Source: Thamnocephalis sphaerospora (taxonomy: Eukaryota > Zoopagomycota > Zoopagomycetes > Zoopagales > Sigmoideomycetaceae). Taken from it: a stretch of 26,988 nt of DNA. The stretch covers positions 1-26,988 of the forward strand of contig KZ992602.1 in the NCBI GenBank assembly GCA_003614735.1, written 5' to 3'. A program made the translations under genes and the position numbers. The notes beneath the pieces were generated by a model. The model did no database searches and was not told the DNA's origin. It saw only the letters and a program-made list of their open reading frames with translations. How positions within the stretch are numbered: the first letter of the stretch is position 1; each line of letters starts with the position of its first letter. Shown here in pieces: positions 1-8,764 of the stretch.

Positions 1-156
1 AGCTATGTGTTTGGCGCCATATACGATGGAAACCGAGCTGTAGGATGTAGCGGTGTGTCATGCTACCGTGAAGCATTCCTGCTGTCTACGTACATTTACG
101 TTGGCGCATTTGTTGTTGTCCTCATACTCGAGTGGCGATTGCGCAAGCTGCTGTAA
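1..156 (+). CDS. MFS transporter, C-terminal fragment (5'-truncated by window edge)
   Basis: Frame 1 is open from the first base to TAA at 154-156 and gives the last 51 residues of a membrane transporter. It reads F-G-A-I-Y-D, then C-S-G-V-S-C-Y-R, then a hydrophobic last helix and a short basic tail. The same C-terminal pattern (F-G-x-[IL]-[YF]-D, then C-x-G-x-x-C-Y-R) occurs in the four minus-strand transporters at 18004-26988, so this is a fifth member of that family, on the opposite strand and about 18 kb away from the others. The family resembles NFD4/nodulin-like or yeast Mch1-type MFS proteins; substrate unknown. The stop lies 25 bp before the F-box repeat array and 118 bp from the convergent first F-box stop codon. 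Confidence 0.85.
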   Translation, partial: SYVFGAIYDGNRAVGCSGVSCYREAFLLSTYIYVGAFVVVLILEWRLRKLL

Positions 157-274
157 TAGTACTATCGAGACCTGTATATTGTTTGCCTTTTCTATAATGG
201 CTGAGCAAAGCACATTTTATGCATGAGGAGCACATTATCGTGCACAGTAAGAATGGCGCGCTGTATTCAGAAAA

Positions 275-1825
275 CTAGAAAAACATGCCCACGTCAAACC
301 ACACGATGGCATTAGAAAACATGCTTACTATTCCACGATCAGAAATACCTATTGGCGCAGTAGCGTTACGGTAAAAATTGCTTGAGAACTCGTCATTGTA
401 CTTGACATCGAAAATGATGACACCTTCTTCATGTCGCGTCACCCAAAAGCGCTCCAAGGCCGTTCCAATGTATGTCAAGTCGTCGCCAATCTTTGTCTTA
501 TGGATTAGCTGCTTCGTGGAGAGCGTAGTAACAGACCATTCTGTTGTAGTCGACATGATAACACGGTCGTTATTGATTGACACAGTTGGCGTTGCTCCAG
601 TAAACTCCTTAGCGAATTGTATACCCTTTAGCACAGAATGGACGATTATGAATCCATTCTTGTTACTGTCATCGCGCCAAATTAGATAGCTGTCGTCGGT
701 AAGTTGGCGTGATTTCCACTCGCTGTTGGGACTTGACATGGAAAACGCCATGCTGTGTGTCTCGGCCTTTTCCGTGCATAGACTAAAAGGTGTCACTCGC
801 CACAACGTCCAGTGTAAGTTTGTGTTTTCTGCCTGTGCGTTGCTAGCTCCATACTGCCGCTGGTTATAATAATAGTCTTGAGACTGCGCGCTTGAAATGT
901 TATCGCGAGAGCCAAGATGAGCGGCGTACACGATCGCCTTGTTTCCTCTCAGCTCATGAATTTTGTAAATGTGCCACCCATAGTACGTCGAAACACGTGG
1001 CGTTGGCCCATCTTTGGTAAGATCATAAATGTAAGCTTTTCCTCGGTTCATGTTGTCTTTGGTGCGGAATACTAGCCAGTTAGCGCGCAGATCTTCAATC
1101 GACTCGACTTCGCGTGGTAGCTCCAGACAACCAGAAAATGTGGGTTTTGCGGCCTTGTCTAGCCTCCAAAAATAGCATTTTTGACTTGAACTAACCAAAA
1201 TGGCAATAAACTGATTGTTGACCGCTGCGGAAAGTTTGCCTGCTGACTGTAGAGTGCTTGCATGGGTGTCGGGTGCTTTAAGGGCCACCAGTTTTGGGCT
1301 TTTATCTTGCAAAGGGCTATAGTATATACATTTACCAACACGTATTACAGTGCCCCATATGTTTGTTGTTAGCATGTAAAATGGGGACTCTGCGTTGTTT
1401 TTGGAGTCGATCGCGCCAGCAGGATAATCGCAAATGAAGCTGTTTCCGCGTCCATGCTTCCAATTGCTTTCCAGCTGCTTGCGTGCCGTGTACCGTCTGA
1501 ACCAGTTGAGTGGCAGTGAAAATAGTGACATCCCTAATACACCATTAGCGATGTAGAACTTGAGCGGCTTTTTGTAGTGATTATCTTCGACACGAGCTGC
1601 TGCTTTATCAAACCATCGTAGCCACTCTTTTACAGACGTGTTGGTTTCTGGATAGCATAGGTCGAACTGCTGATACCAGTATCCATCATTGTCAGCAATG
1701 ATAAGATAGAATCGCTTGCTAGCTCGGGCAACGGCGACACGCTCCTTGGTTGGGAGACGGGTAAAAATGTTTTGAAGTATTTCTGTCGCGTAGGGCAGCC
1801 TGCGCGAAAAGCGCTTGGATGACAT
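275..1825 (-). CDS. F-box protein, copy A
   Basis: Predicted 516-residue F-box protein encoded by one uninterrupted exon. An F-box lies at residues ~9-50: L-P-Y-A-T-E-I-L-Q-N-I-F, then the spaced leucines, A-S-K-R-F-Y-L-I-I-A-D and a terminal Y-W. By family knowledge it should bind Skp1 and act as substrate receptor of an SCF ubiquitin ligase. The remaining ~460 residues form many short beta-like stretches with W and aromatic residues (G-K-C-I-Y-Y-S-P-L, K-C-Y-F-W-R-L, Y-L-I-W-R-D, I-V-W-F-D-V). This could be a degenerate beta-propeller, but I see no clear WD40 or Kelch signature. Start chosen at ATG 1825 because the context TTGCYTACAATG is conserved in all three copies. It ends G-M-F-F-stop as in the paralogues. 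Target unknown. Confidence 0.85.
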   Translation of the reverse strand: MSSKRFSRRLPYATEILQNIFTRLPTKERVAVARASKRFYLIIADNDGYWYQQFDLCYPETNTSVKEWLRWFDKAAARVEDNHYKKPLKFYIANGVLGMSLFSLPLNWFRRYTARKQLESNWKHGRGNSFICDYPAGAIDSKNNAESPFYMLTTNIWGTVIRVGKCIYYSPLQDKSPKLVALKAPDTHASTLQSAGKLSAAVNNQFIAILVSSSQKCYFWRLDKAAKPTFSGCLELPREVESIEDLRANWLVFRTKDNMNRGKAYIYDLTKDGPTPRVSTYYGWHIYKIHELRGNKAIVYAAHLGSRDNISSAQSQDYYYNQRQYGASNAQAENTNLHWTLWRVTPFSLCTEKAETHSMAFSMSSPNSEWKSRQLTDDSYLIWRDDSNKNGFIIVHSVLKGIQFAKEFTGATPTVSINNDRVIMSTTTEWSVTTLSTKQLIHKTKIGDDLTYIGTALERFWVTRHEEGVIIFDVKYNDEFSSNFYRNATAPIGISDRGIVSMFSNAIVWFDVGMFF

Positions 1826-2459
1826 TGTAAGCAAGTGGCAAGTCAGAGGCGGTAAAGACTATTGCTGCGTGACTAAGCGGTGAGAGATGGTATGAGACGG
1901 TGGCACCGATGTAGGCGACATTTATAATACGTAGCCGTGTACTGCATCAATGGTAGAATACGCCCATATGAAACACGCTTGCGTCATGTCTAGCAGCTTG
2001 TAAGTGCTGTAAATCATTTTTGTGTCAGTTAATGGCAGTCACGCATGCATCATAGATAGCACAACAGCCAGCGCCGCGTCATCCACTATCATGGCAGCCG
2101 TCAGTTGGTCGCGACACTAGCCTGCAATTAGCACTCTATCCACCGGCAGCTAGAGAAGCATACCAGTGCCGAGTGCATGATACCTCAGAAAGACTGTTAC
2201 TAACAGGCAACATCCATGTTTTGGCCCACTTGAAGAGCTCAAAATTGTGTTTCGGATGTTCTGTGTCATGTGTCATCATGCTACGCCGCCACGCACTCAA
2301 GACGGTCGGCGATATGGTAGTTTTACACACAGCCTTTTGCATGCTATAGATGCTTGTCCACTGCTTACCCATTCTACAGCAGCTGAACAAACACATACTT
2401 TATGCATGAGTGCAAAATGCTGCACGCAGTAAGAATAGCACGCTGTATTCAAAAAAAAA
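1826..2459. other. Spacer of repeat unit A/B, presumed promoter of F-box copy A
   Basis: No convincing gene. The spacer is homologous to the spacers upstream of copies B and C in its distal part (about 2040-2350). The ~150 bp immediately upstream of copy A is clearly more diverged than the equivalent stretch is between B and C. An A-rich run (nine A) lies at 2451-2459 next to the copy B stop codon. Short frames at 2136-2497 are shared noise: they are not conserved in the equivalent positions of the other spacers. Confidence 0.6.
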
Positions 2460-4061
2460 CTAGAAAAACATGCCCACGTCAAACCACACAATGGCATCGG
2501 GAAGCATACTCACAATTCCTCGATCGGAAACACTGATCGAATCAACAATGTGGCGGTGAGGATTGCTGGAGACTTCATCCTCGTATTCGACATCAAAAGT
2601 GACAATGCGTTTTTGCAGATGCCGCGCCACCCAGAAGCGCTCCAAGGCTGTTCCAATGTATGTCAAGTCGTCGCCAATCTTTGTACTATGAATCACTTGC
2701 TTTGTTGAAAGTGTAGTAACAGACCATTCTGTCTCAGTCGACATAATGACGCGGTCGTTATCGATTGACACAGTTGGCGTTGCTCCAGTAAACTCCTTAG
2801 CGAATTGTATATCGCTCCGCACGGAATGAACGATTATGAATCCATCGCCATTTTTGGCATCACGCCAAATGAGATAGTTGTCACCGGTAAGCTGGCGTGA
2901 CTTCCACTTGGAATTGGGACTTGACACAGAAAACTGCGTACTGAGCGCCTCGGCCTTCTCTGTGCACAAACTAAAAGATGTTACTCGCCACAGTGTCCAG
3001 TTTAGCTGCGTGTTATTTGATGCAGCACCAAATACTCCAGCTGATGTCGCAGTATGGTTAAAACCTCGTCTTGCATTGTTACCTGCTTGAGGTCGATTGC
3101 CGAAAGTGTAGGCTTGAGGCTGTGCAATTGGAGTGCTATCGCCAGAGCCAACATGAGCAGCGTATATGATCGCCTTGTTTTCTCTAAGCTCGTGAATCTT
3201 GTAAGTGTGCCATCCGCTGTATGTTGAGACACATGGCGTTGGCTCTTCTTTGGTAAGGTCATATATGCAAGCTTTTCCTTGACTTGTGATACTCAGGGTG
3301 CGAAGTACCAGCCAATTGGCGCGCAAATCTTCAATCGATTCGATTTCATGCGGCAATTCCAGACAGCCAGAAAATGTAGGGCTTGTAGCATCATCTAGTT
3401 TCCAAAAGTAGCACTTTTGAATTGAACTGGCCAAGATGACAATAAAATGATTGTTGACCGCTGCAGAAAGCTTGTCTGCTGACTGTAGAGTGCTTGCATG
3501 GGTGCCCGGTGCCTTGAGAGATACCAGCTTTGAGCCTTTGTCTTGCAGAGGGCTGTAGTAGATGCATTTGCCAACGCGCACCAGCGTGCCCCATATGCTT
3601 GTTGCCAACATATCAAGCGAGGGCTTTGCGTTTTTTTCGGCGTTAGCTGTGCCGGCGGGATAGCTGCAAATGATACTATGCCCATGTCCACGCTTCCAGT
3701 TGCTCTCAAGCTGCTTGCGGGCGGTGTACCGTCTAAACCAGCTGAGTGGCAAGGATAGTATTGACACCTCCGATATATCGCTGGAGATGTAAGAGCTGAG
3801 CGGCTTTTGGTTGCTTTTTTCTTTGACCCGGACAGTCGCTTTCTCAAACCATTGCAGCCACTCTTGCACAGATACGCTGGTTTCCGGATAGCATAGATCG
3901 AACTGTTGTTTCCAGTATGCATCACTGTCAGCAATGATAAGATAGAATCGCTTGCTAGCACGGGCGACGGCGACACGTCCTGGCGTTGAAAGGCGACTGA
4001 AAATGTTTTGAAGAATCTCTAGCGCGTATGGCTGTCTGTGCCGATGATCTTTGAGCGTCAT
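2460..4061 (-). CDS. F-box protein, copy B
   Basis: Predicted 533-residue, single-exon F-box protein, the longest of the three. The F-box is at residues ~9-50 (P-Y-A-L-E-I-L-Q-N-I-F-S-R-L ... A-S-K-R-F-Y-L-I-I-A-D ... Y-W-K-Q-Q-F). The body aligns along its length with copies A and C, including W-F-R-R-Y-T-A-R-K-Q-L, G-K-C-I-Y-Y-S-P-L and the C-terminal I-V-W-F-D-V-G-M-F-F. It carries an extra ~17 residues rich in N, A, G and T in the loop just before W-T-L-W-R-V-T (DNA about 3000-3110), which explains most of the length difference. Start chosen at ATG 4061 by the conserved upstream context. Likely an SCF substrate receptor; target unknown. Confidence 0.85.
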   Translation of the reverse strand: MTLKDHRHRQPYALEILQNIFSRLSTPGRVAVARASKRFYLIIADSDAYWKQQFDLCYPETSVSVQEWLQWFEKATVRVKEKSNQKPLSSYISSDISEVSILSLPLSWFRRYTARKQLESNWKRGHGHSIICSYPAGTANAEKNAKPSLDMLATSIWGTLVRVGKCIYYSPLQDKGSKLVSLKAPGTHASTLQSADKLSAAVNNHFIVILASSIQKCYFWKLDDATSPTFSGCLELPHEIESIEDLRANWLVLRTLSITSQGKACIYDLTKEEPTPCVSTYSGWHTYKIHELRENKAIIYAAHVGSGDSTPIAQPQAYTFGNRPQAGNNARRGFNHTATSAGVFGAASNNTQLNWTLWRVTSFSLCTEKAEALSTQFSVSSPNSKWKSRQLTGDNYLIWRDAKNGDGFIIVHSVRSDIQFAKEFTGATPTVSIDNDRVIMSTETEWSVTTLSTKQVIHSTKIGDDLTYIGTALERFWVARHLQKRIVTFDVEYEDEVSSNPHRHIVDSISVSDRGIVSMLPDAIVWFDVGMFF

Positions 4062-4692
4062 TGTAGGCAAGTGGCAAACCAAAGGTGGTGATGGCTAGAG
4101 CTGTGCTGCTACGGTAAACGGTAAAAGGCGGGGCGGCGTAGGCGTAGAGGGTAGTTGTATTGCGTAGTCGCATGCTATATCAATGGCAGGCTAGGCCTAT
4201 GCGAAGCACTCGCCTACGTCATATGTAACTGTTTGTAGGTGCTACAAACCCATTGTCCGTGCTGGTCAATGGCGGCCGTGCATGCACAATAGAGAGCACA
4301 GCAGCTAGCGCCACGTCATCCACTATTATGGCAGCCGCCTGTTGGCAGCAATGCTAACACACAGTCAGCACTGCATCCACCAGCAACTCGAGAAGCATAC
4401 TAGTGTCGCATGCGTGATACCCCAGATAGACTGTTATCACCAAGCGGCACCCGTGTTCTGGCCTATTTGAGATGCTCAAAATTGTGTCTCTGATGCAATA
4501 TGCCATATATCCAGCGTGCTACGCCGCCACGCATTCAAGGCGCTCGGCGATATGCTAGTCTCGCGCAACCCCTCGCATTTTACAGATGCTTCTCTGCTGT
4601 TTGCTTTTTCTGTAATGACTGGACAAAACCCATCTCACGCACAATAAACACACTGTTGTGCACGGTAAGAACAGCACGCTACATTCAAAAAA
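4062..4692. other. Spacer of repeat unit B/C, presumed promoter of F-box copy B
   Basis: No gene seen. The first ~110 bp upstream of the start (about 4083-4175) is nearly identical to the sequence upstream of copy C (about 6235-6330), including the GATGGCTAGAGCTGTGC block and TAGTTGTATTGCGTAGTCG-type block. Such conservation right at the promoter fits recent duplication or conversion between B and C. Confidence 0.6.
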
Positions 4693-6216
4693 CTAGAAAA
4701 ACATGCCCACGTCAAACCACACGATGGCATTGGAAAACATGCTTACTATTCCACGATCGAAAACGCTGATCGATGCAATAGCGTTTCGGTAAAAGTTGCT
4801 TGAGAATTCGTCATCGTACTCGACATCAAAAATAGTGACGCCTTTTTTTGTGTTCCGCGCAACCCAAAAGCGTTCAAACGCCGTTCCAATGTACGTCAGG
4901 CCTTCGCCAATCTTCGTCTTATGAGTCAGCTGCCTTGTTGAGAGTGTAGTGACAGACCACTCTGTCTCATTCGACATGATGACACGGTCGTTATTTATCG
5001 ATACGGTTGGTGCTGTTCCGGTGAACTCTTTGGCGAATTGTATGCCTTTGAGCACAGAATGGACGATCATGAACCCGCTATAACTTTTGGCATCGCGCCA
5101 GATGAGATAGCTGTCGTCGGTAAGTTGGCGCGACTTCCATTCGCTGTTGGGTCTCGACACAAAAAACTCTGGGCTGAGTTCCTCGGCCTTTTCTGTGCAC
5201 AAGCTGAAGTGTGTTACTCGCCACAGCGTCCAGCATAACTGCATATTGCCCGACCCTATACTGCTAGCTCTATAAGTCCACTGGTCGTAAGAAATATCTT
5301 GAGGCTGTGTACTTGGAATGTCATCGCGAGAGCCAACATGAGCGGCGTATATGATCGCCTTGCTTCCTCTCAACTCGTGAATCTTGTAAGTGTGCCATCC
5401 ATAGTATGTCGAAACACATGGTGTTGGCTCATCTTTTGTGAGGTCATAAATGTAAGCTTTTCCTCGGTTCATGTTGTCTTTGGTGCGGAATACCAGCCAG
5501 TTGGCGCGCAAATCTTCAATTGATTCAATTTCACCTGGCAATTCTAGACAGTCAGAAAATGTAGGGTTTGCGGTGTCATATAGTCTCCAAAAGTAGCACT
5601 TTTGGCTTGAACTGGCCAAGATGACAATAAACTGATCGTTGATCGCTGCAGAAAGCTTGTCTGCTGAATGTAGAGTGCTTGCATGGGTGTCGGGTGCTTC
5701 GAGGGCCACCAGCTTTGGGCTTTTATCTTGCAGAGGGCTATAGTATATACATTTGCCAACGCGCACCAGCGTGCCCCATATGCTTGCCGTCAACATATTC
5801 AGTGGTGACTTTACACTGTTTTCGGCATCAGTTGCATCGGTAGGGTAGTTGCAAATGAAGCTTTGCCCGCGTCCACGCTTCCAATTGCTCTCCAGCTGCT
5901 TGCGTGCCGTATACCGCCTGAACCAACTTGTACCGTTGGCAGTGTAAGAATTTAGCGAGTGTATGCAGTAGCCCTCTTCCATGTAGTCTACTGTTTCATC
6001 AAACCATTGCAGCCACTCTTTCACGGATACGCTAGTTTCAGAATAGCACAGGTCAAACTGTTGTTTCCAGTATTCATCGTCGTCAGCAATGATAAGATAG
6101 AATCGCTTGCTAGCACATGCAGCAGTGACACGTTCTTGTGCTGAAAGGTCACTAAAAATGGTTTGAAGAATCTCTGATGCGTAGGGCTTCCTGCGCCGGA
6201 AGTATGTGCGCAGCAT
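4693..6216 (-). CDS. F-box protein, copy C
   Basis: Predicted 507-residue, single-exon F-box protein. The F-box is at residues ~9-50 (P-Y-A-S-E-I-L-Q-T-I-F, then A-S-K-R-F-Y-L-I-I-A-D, Y-W-K-Q-Q-F). Compared with A and B it lacks about 11 residues between the F-box region and W-F-R-R-Y-T-A-R-K-Q-L, and it has its own version of the variable loop before W-T-L-W-R-V-T. Sequence identity to A and B switches along the gene: the 5' flank and N-terminal third are closest to B, while the block around K-D-N-M-N-R-G-K-A-Y-I-Y-D-L and the last ~30 residues are closest to A. Start at ATG 6216 in the conserved CCTACAATG context. Likely an SCF substrate receptor; target unknown. Confidence 0.85.
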   Translation of the reverse strand: MLRTYFRRRKPYASEILQTIFSDLSAQERVTAACASKRFYLIIADDDEYWKQQFDLCYSETSVSVKEWLQWFDETVDYMEEGYCIHSLNSYTANGTSWFRRYTARKQLESNWKRGRGQSFICNYPTDATDAENSVKSPLNMLTASIWGTLVRVGKCIYYSPLQDKSPKLVALEAPDTHASTLHSADKLSAAINDQFIVILASSSQKCYFWRLYDTANPTFSDCLELPGEIESIEDLRANWLVFRTKDNMNRGKAYIYDLTKDEPTPCVSTYYGWHTYKIHELRGSKAIIYAAHVGSRDDIPSTQPQDISYDQWTYRASSIGSGNMQLCWTLWRVTHFSLCTEKAEELSPEFFVSRPNSEWKSRQLTDDSYLIWRDAKSYSGFMIVHSVLKGIQFAKEFTGTAPTVSINNDRVIMSNETEWSVTTLSTRQLTHKTKIGEGLTYIGTAFERFWVARNTKKGVTIFDVEYDDEFSSNFYRNAIASISVFDRGIVSMFSNAIVWFDVGMFF

Positions 6217-6735
6217 TGTAGGCAAGCGGTAATCTGGAGGTGGTGATGGCTAGAGCTGTGCGGCTACAGTAAACGGTAAAAGACGGGGCGGCGTCGACGT
6301 AGAGGGCAGTTGTATTGCGTAGTCGTATGCCTTTGTAGAGTGCTCGCCTACGTCACATGTAACTGCTTATGGGTGCTACAAACCCATTGTCTGAGCGGTC
6401 AATGGCGGTCGTGCATGCAGAATAGAGAGCACAATAACCAGCGCCACGTCACCCACCATCATGGCAGCCGTTCGTTGGCAGTAATGCTAACACACAGTCA
6501 GCACTGCATCCATTAATAGTCGGAGAAACGCACCTGCGTCGAATGCATGCTGCTCCAGGAAAACCGCTACCATCAAGCAGTACCCATGTTTGGTCTACTT
6601 GGGATGTTCAAAATTGTGTTTCAGGTACACCGTGTCATGTGTCCATCGCAGCTGGATGGTGCTACACTGCCGAGCCTTCAAGGCGGTCGGCGATGTGGTA
6701 ATCTCACACGGTGGCTCCTCGTATCTTGTAGATGC
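6217..6735. other. 5' flank of F-box copy C, right end of the array
   Basis: Presumed promoter of copy C, homologous to the spacers at 4062-4600 and, more distantly, 1826-2350. Homology fades near 6735, which I take as the right breakpoint of the last duplication. No gene seen. Confidence 0.6.
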
Positions 6736-8764
6736 CGACGATGCTCTTGCCTTGGTCTTGGGCGATCGATGGCCGGTCATCTGGTGTAGTGTGTGTATAT
6801 ATATGGCGCCTCAGAGCGGCAATCGCGCCGAGAACCGTTTGAAACAAGGCTGCTTGCCTCAGCTTGTCGAGTTGGAAATAGAGTGTGCATCCTCTGCGCG
6901 TGCGCATTAATCGTCTTACTCGACTGTTCTGACATCTAATGACGACCGCATACGAAACCTTGCTGCCGATATCCATTTGCGCACTCGCAGATACACGTGG
7001 CCATCGTGTAGATGGGCAGCTCGGCAGACACAAGAGCTGTTCAGTGCTGGTGTGTGTGTGCGGGCCTCAGTGCCCATGAGCTGCTCATCAGACCGGGTAC
7101 GTCACCGTCTACATGAGCAGCACTACCGGTCATTGCTACCTTGAGCAGTCCTTGACTGTCTTCTCGTGGGTCTCCAAAGCACGTAGATGTGCTGAGGGCG
7201 GTGGCATAAAGGGCGGCGGTGCACACGTCGATACTTGTATTGTCCCACCGCATTTGGTGGGCTGCAACAAAGATGGCCGAGGTGGGTTGCCCAGACGAGG
7301 CGCGCCTTGGCCAGTCGGTGCATTCGTGCATGATGGTCGGCACCCCGCTGTTACGATGGTGCGTGCGCAGGCGCAGCTGCTTCCCGCCAGCATGCAAGCG
7401 CACGGCATTGCGTGGCCTCGCCGACGGATGGTAGAGTAGCCGCTCTCACACATGTGCAGCTGCTACGTACGGCATGGCTGCGGTGGCTGCTGATCGAACA
7501 CATGTGGTCCAATGCAGACGTCGTTTGTCGCTCGCTATTTCTGCTGCAATGTATTTGCACACCTGCCACGACCAGTTTAGTGGCCGGCTGCACATCGACG
7601 CTCAAAGCGTACCCGCACACCCATTTGGAACGATGCCGCGCGCCGTCTGGTGCATCGAGTGCTACACATGTGCACCTGTTTGGTTAAAGCCCAGAACCCA
7701 TCGTCAAGAAGCCGACGCCGTTATAGCTTGCTCTTTTCACCGCCTTTATCATTATTGCTTTGCTTTATTTGCGAGACCGATACACGCCGGCCGCTCGTCG
7801 TGGTTCCGCTAATTGATACGCACGTTTTGCACCATCCGAGACGCTGTCTGGCTATTTGTCGGCATTTCGGCGTGCACTGTCCCTTCTTCCTCTTTCGTGT
7901 CTGCTTGCCGTTACGTTTATTGACAGCGGCTGTTTTCAGCGCACACTTCTTGTTTCACCTCAGCGTGCTGAGCTTTGTGCGGATTCGTACGCGCCGCTTG
8001 TTTCTCCTTAATACGTCCGCATACGCTTGTGCGCGGCACAGAGCGCGTAGCCTCCTCTTCTCTCTTGCTCGCTCGCTCCTCGCTCGTCTATCGCGGCTCA
8101 CTCCCTTCACTCGGCCGTCTTGCGTGTGCGCTGGTCCGACACTGACCCGCTGGCACTCTGGAATCTCCCATACATTGGCCACGACACGTTGTGATCTCTA
8201 ATAGCGCCAGCAGCCGTGCCTGCCTACCCTTTGCTCACCTCTTCTCTTCGTTTGTAGCGGTCGCTGAGCGATACGCCATAGGACACCGTTAGGCGCGCCT
8301 GTTGTCTGGCCCATTGCCCATCTGCGCAGTGTGGTCGCCAGAGGCAAGCTTCGCCCGTGTTCAACTTTTTGTGTATTAGCCACACATTGCTTATCCACCG
8401 CTGTTCAGCCGCTGCTGCACCGCATTCTAACCTTGTTCTTGACACCAGTGCGCAGACCCTGACATACATATACGCGCACGTACATCTGCAGACGTACAGA
8501 CCGGTAATGCGTCATTGCTGAGCAACATTCCACTACATTGCCTCGATACGCACTTAGAAGCGCCATTTCATTGGTGGCACGACAGGTGCACTTTCATTAC
8601 GTTCCAGCTACCAGTGCATCTGCGTCACTGCTACAATAGCGCAGCGTCTGGTATTAGCCGTCGGTCATACACCATCTCTGGCCAAACGTGTTTGCAACAA
8701 ACGTAGCGCCAGCAACAGCGGCGATCTACCATCAATTGCTCCAGCTGCTGGATTAGCTTGGACC
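6736..8764. other. 2 kb region without a recognisable gene; leader/promoter of the EGF-type gene
   Basis: Open frames here (for example 7113-7439 and 7650-8201 on +, 7136-7453 on -) have residue compositions rich in C, H, R and S, no recognisable motif, and overlap one another on both strands. I regard them as chance. A short TATATATA run lies near 6797-6804. From about 7730 to 8150 the + strand is pyrimidine-rich, with runs of CTCTTCTCTCTTGCTCGCTC type; this suits a core promoter or long 5' leader for the gene starting at 8765. I found no tRNA-like cloverleaf. A non-coding RNA gene cannot be excluded. Confidence 0.5.

Larger units (their letters stand above)
181..6735. repeat. Tandem array of three ~2.2 kb units, each with one F-box gene
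   Basis: Three head-to-tail units at about 181-2350, 2350-4600 and 4600-6735. Homology covers the coding sequence and the DNA between genes. The 3' flank carries a shared stretch just before each stop codon (about 275, 2460, 4693). The 5' flank carries shared blocks such as tcaaaattgtgt at about 2237, 4475 and 6607, followed by GGCGATATG/GGCGATGTG at about 2310, 4550 and 6690, and a catcatggcagcc-type block at about 2086, 4325 and 6458. The left edge is near 181, where a TTTGCCTTTTCTATAATGG block matches 4603 onward. The right edge is near 6735, where matching stops. Boundaries were judged by eye. Confidence 0.85.

Noticed and set aside
3395-3976. 193-codon minus-strand frame inside F-box copy B
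   Set aside because: Shadow frame within a gene that is conserved in three copies; no independent conservation in A or C.
7650-8201. 183-codon + strand frame upstream of the EGF-type gene
   Set aside because: Composition dominated by C, R, L, S and F from pyrimidine-rich DNA, no motif, overlapping frames on both strands; fits a promoter/leader better.
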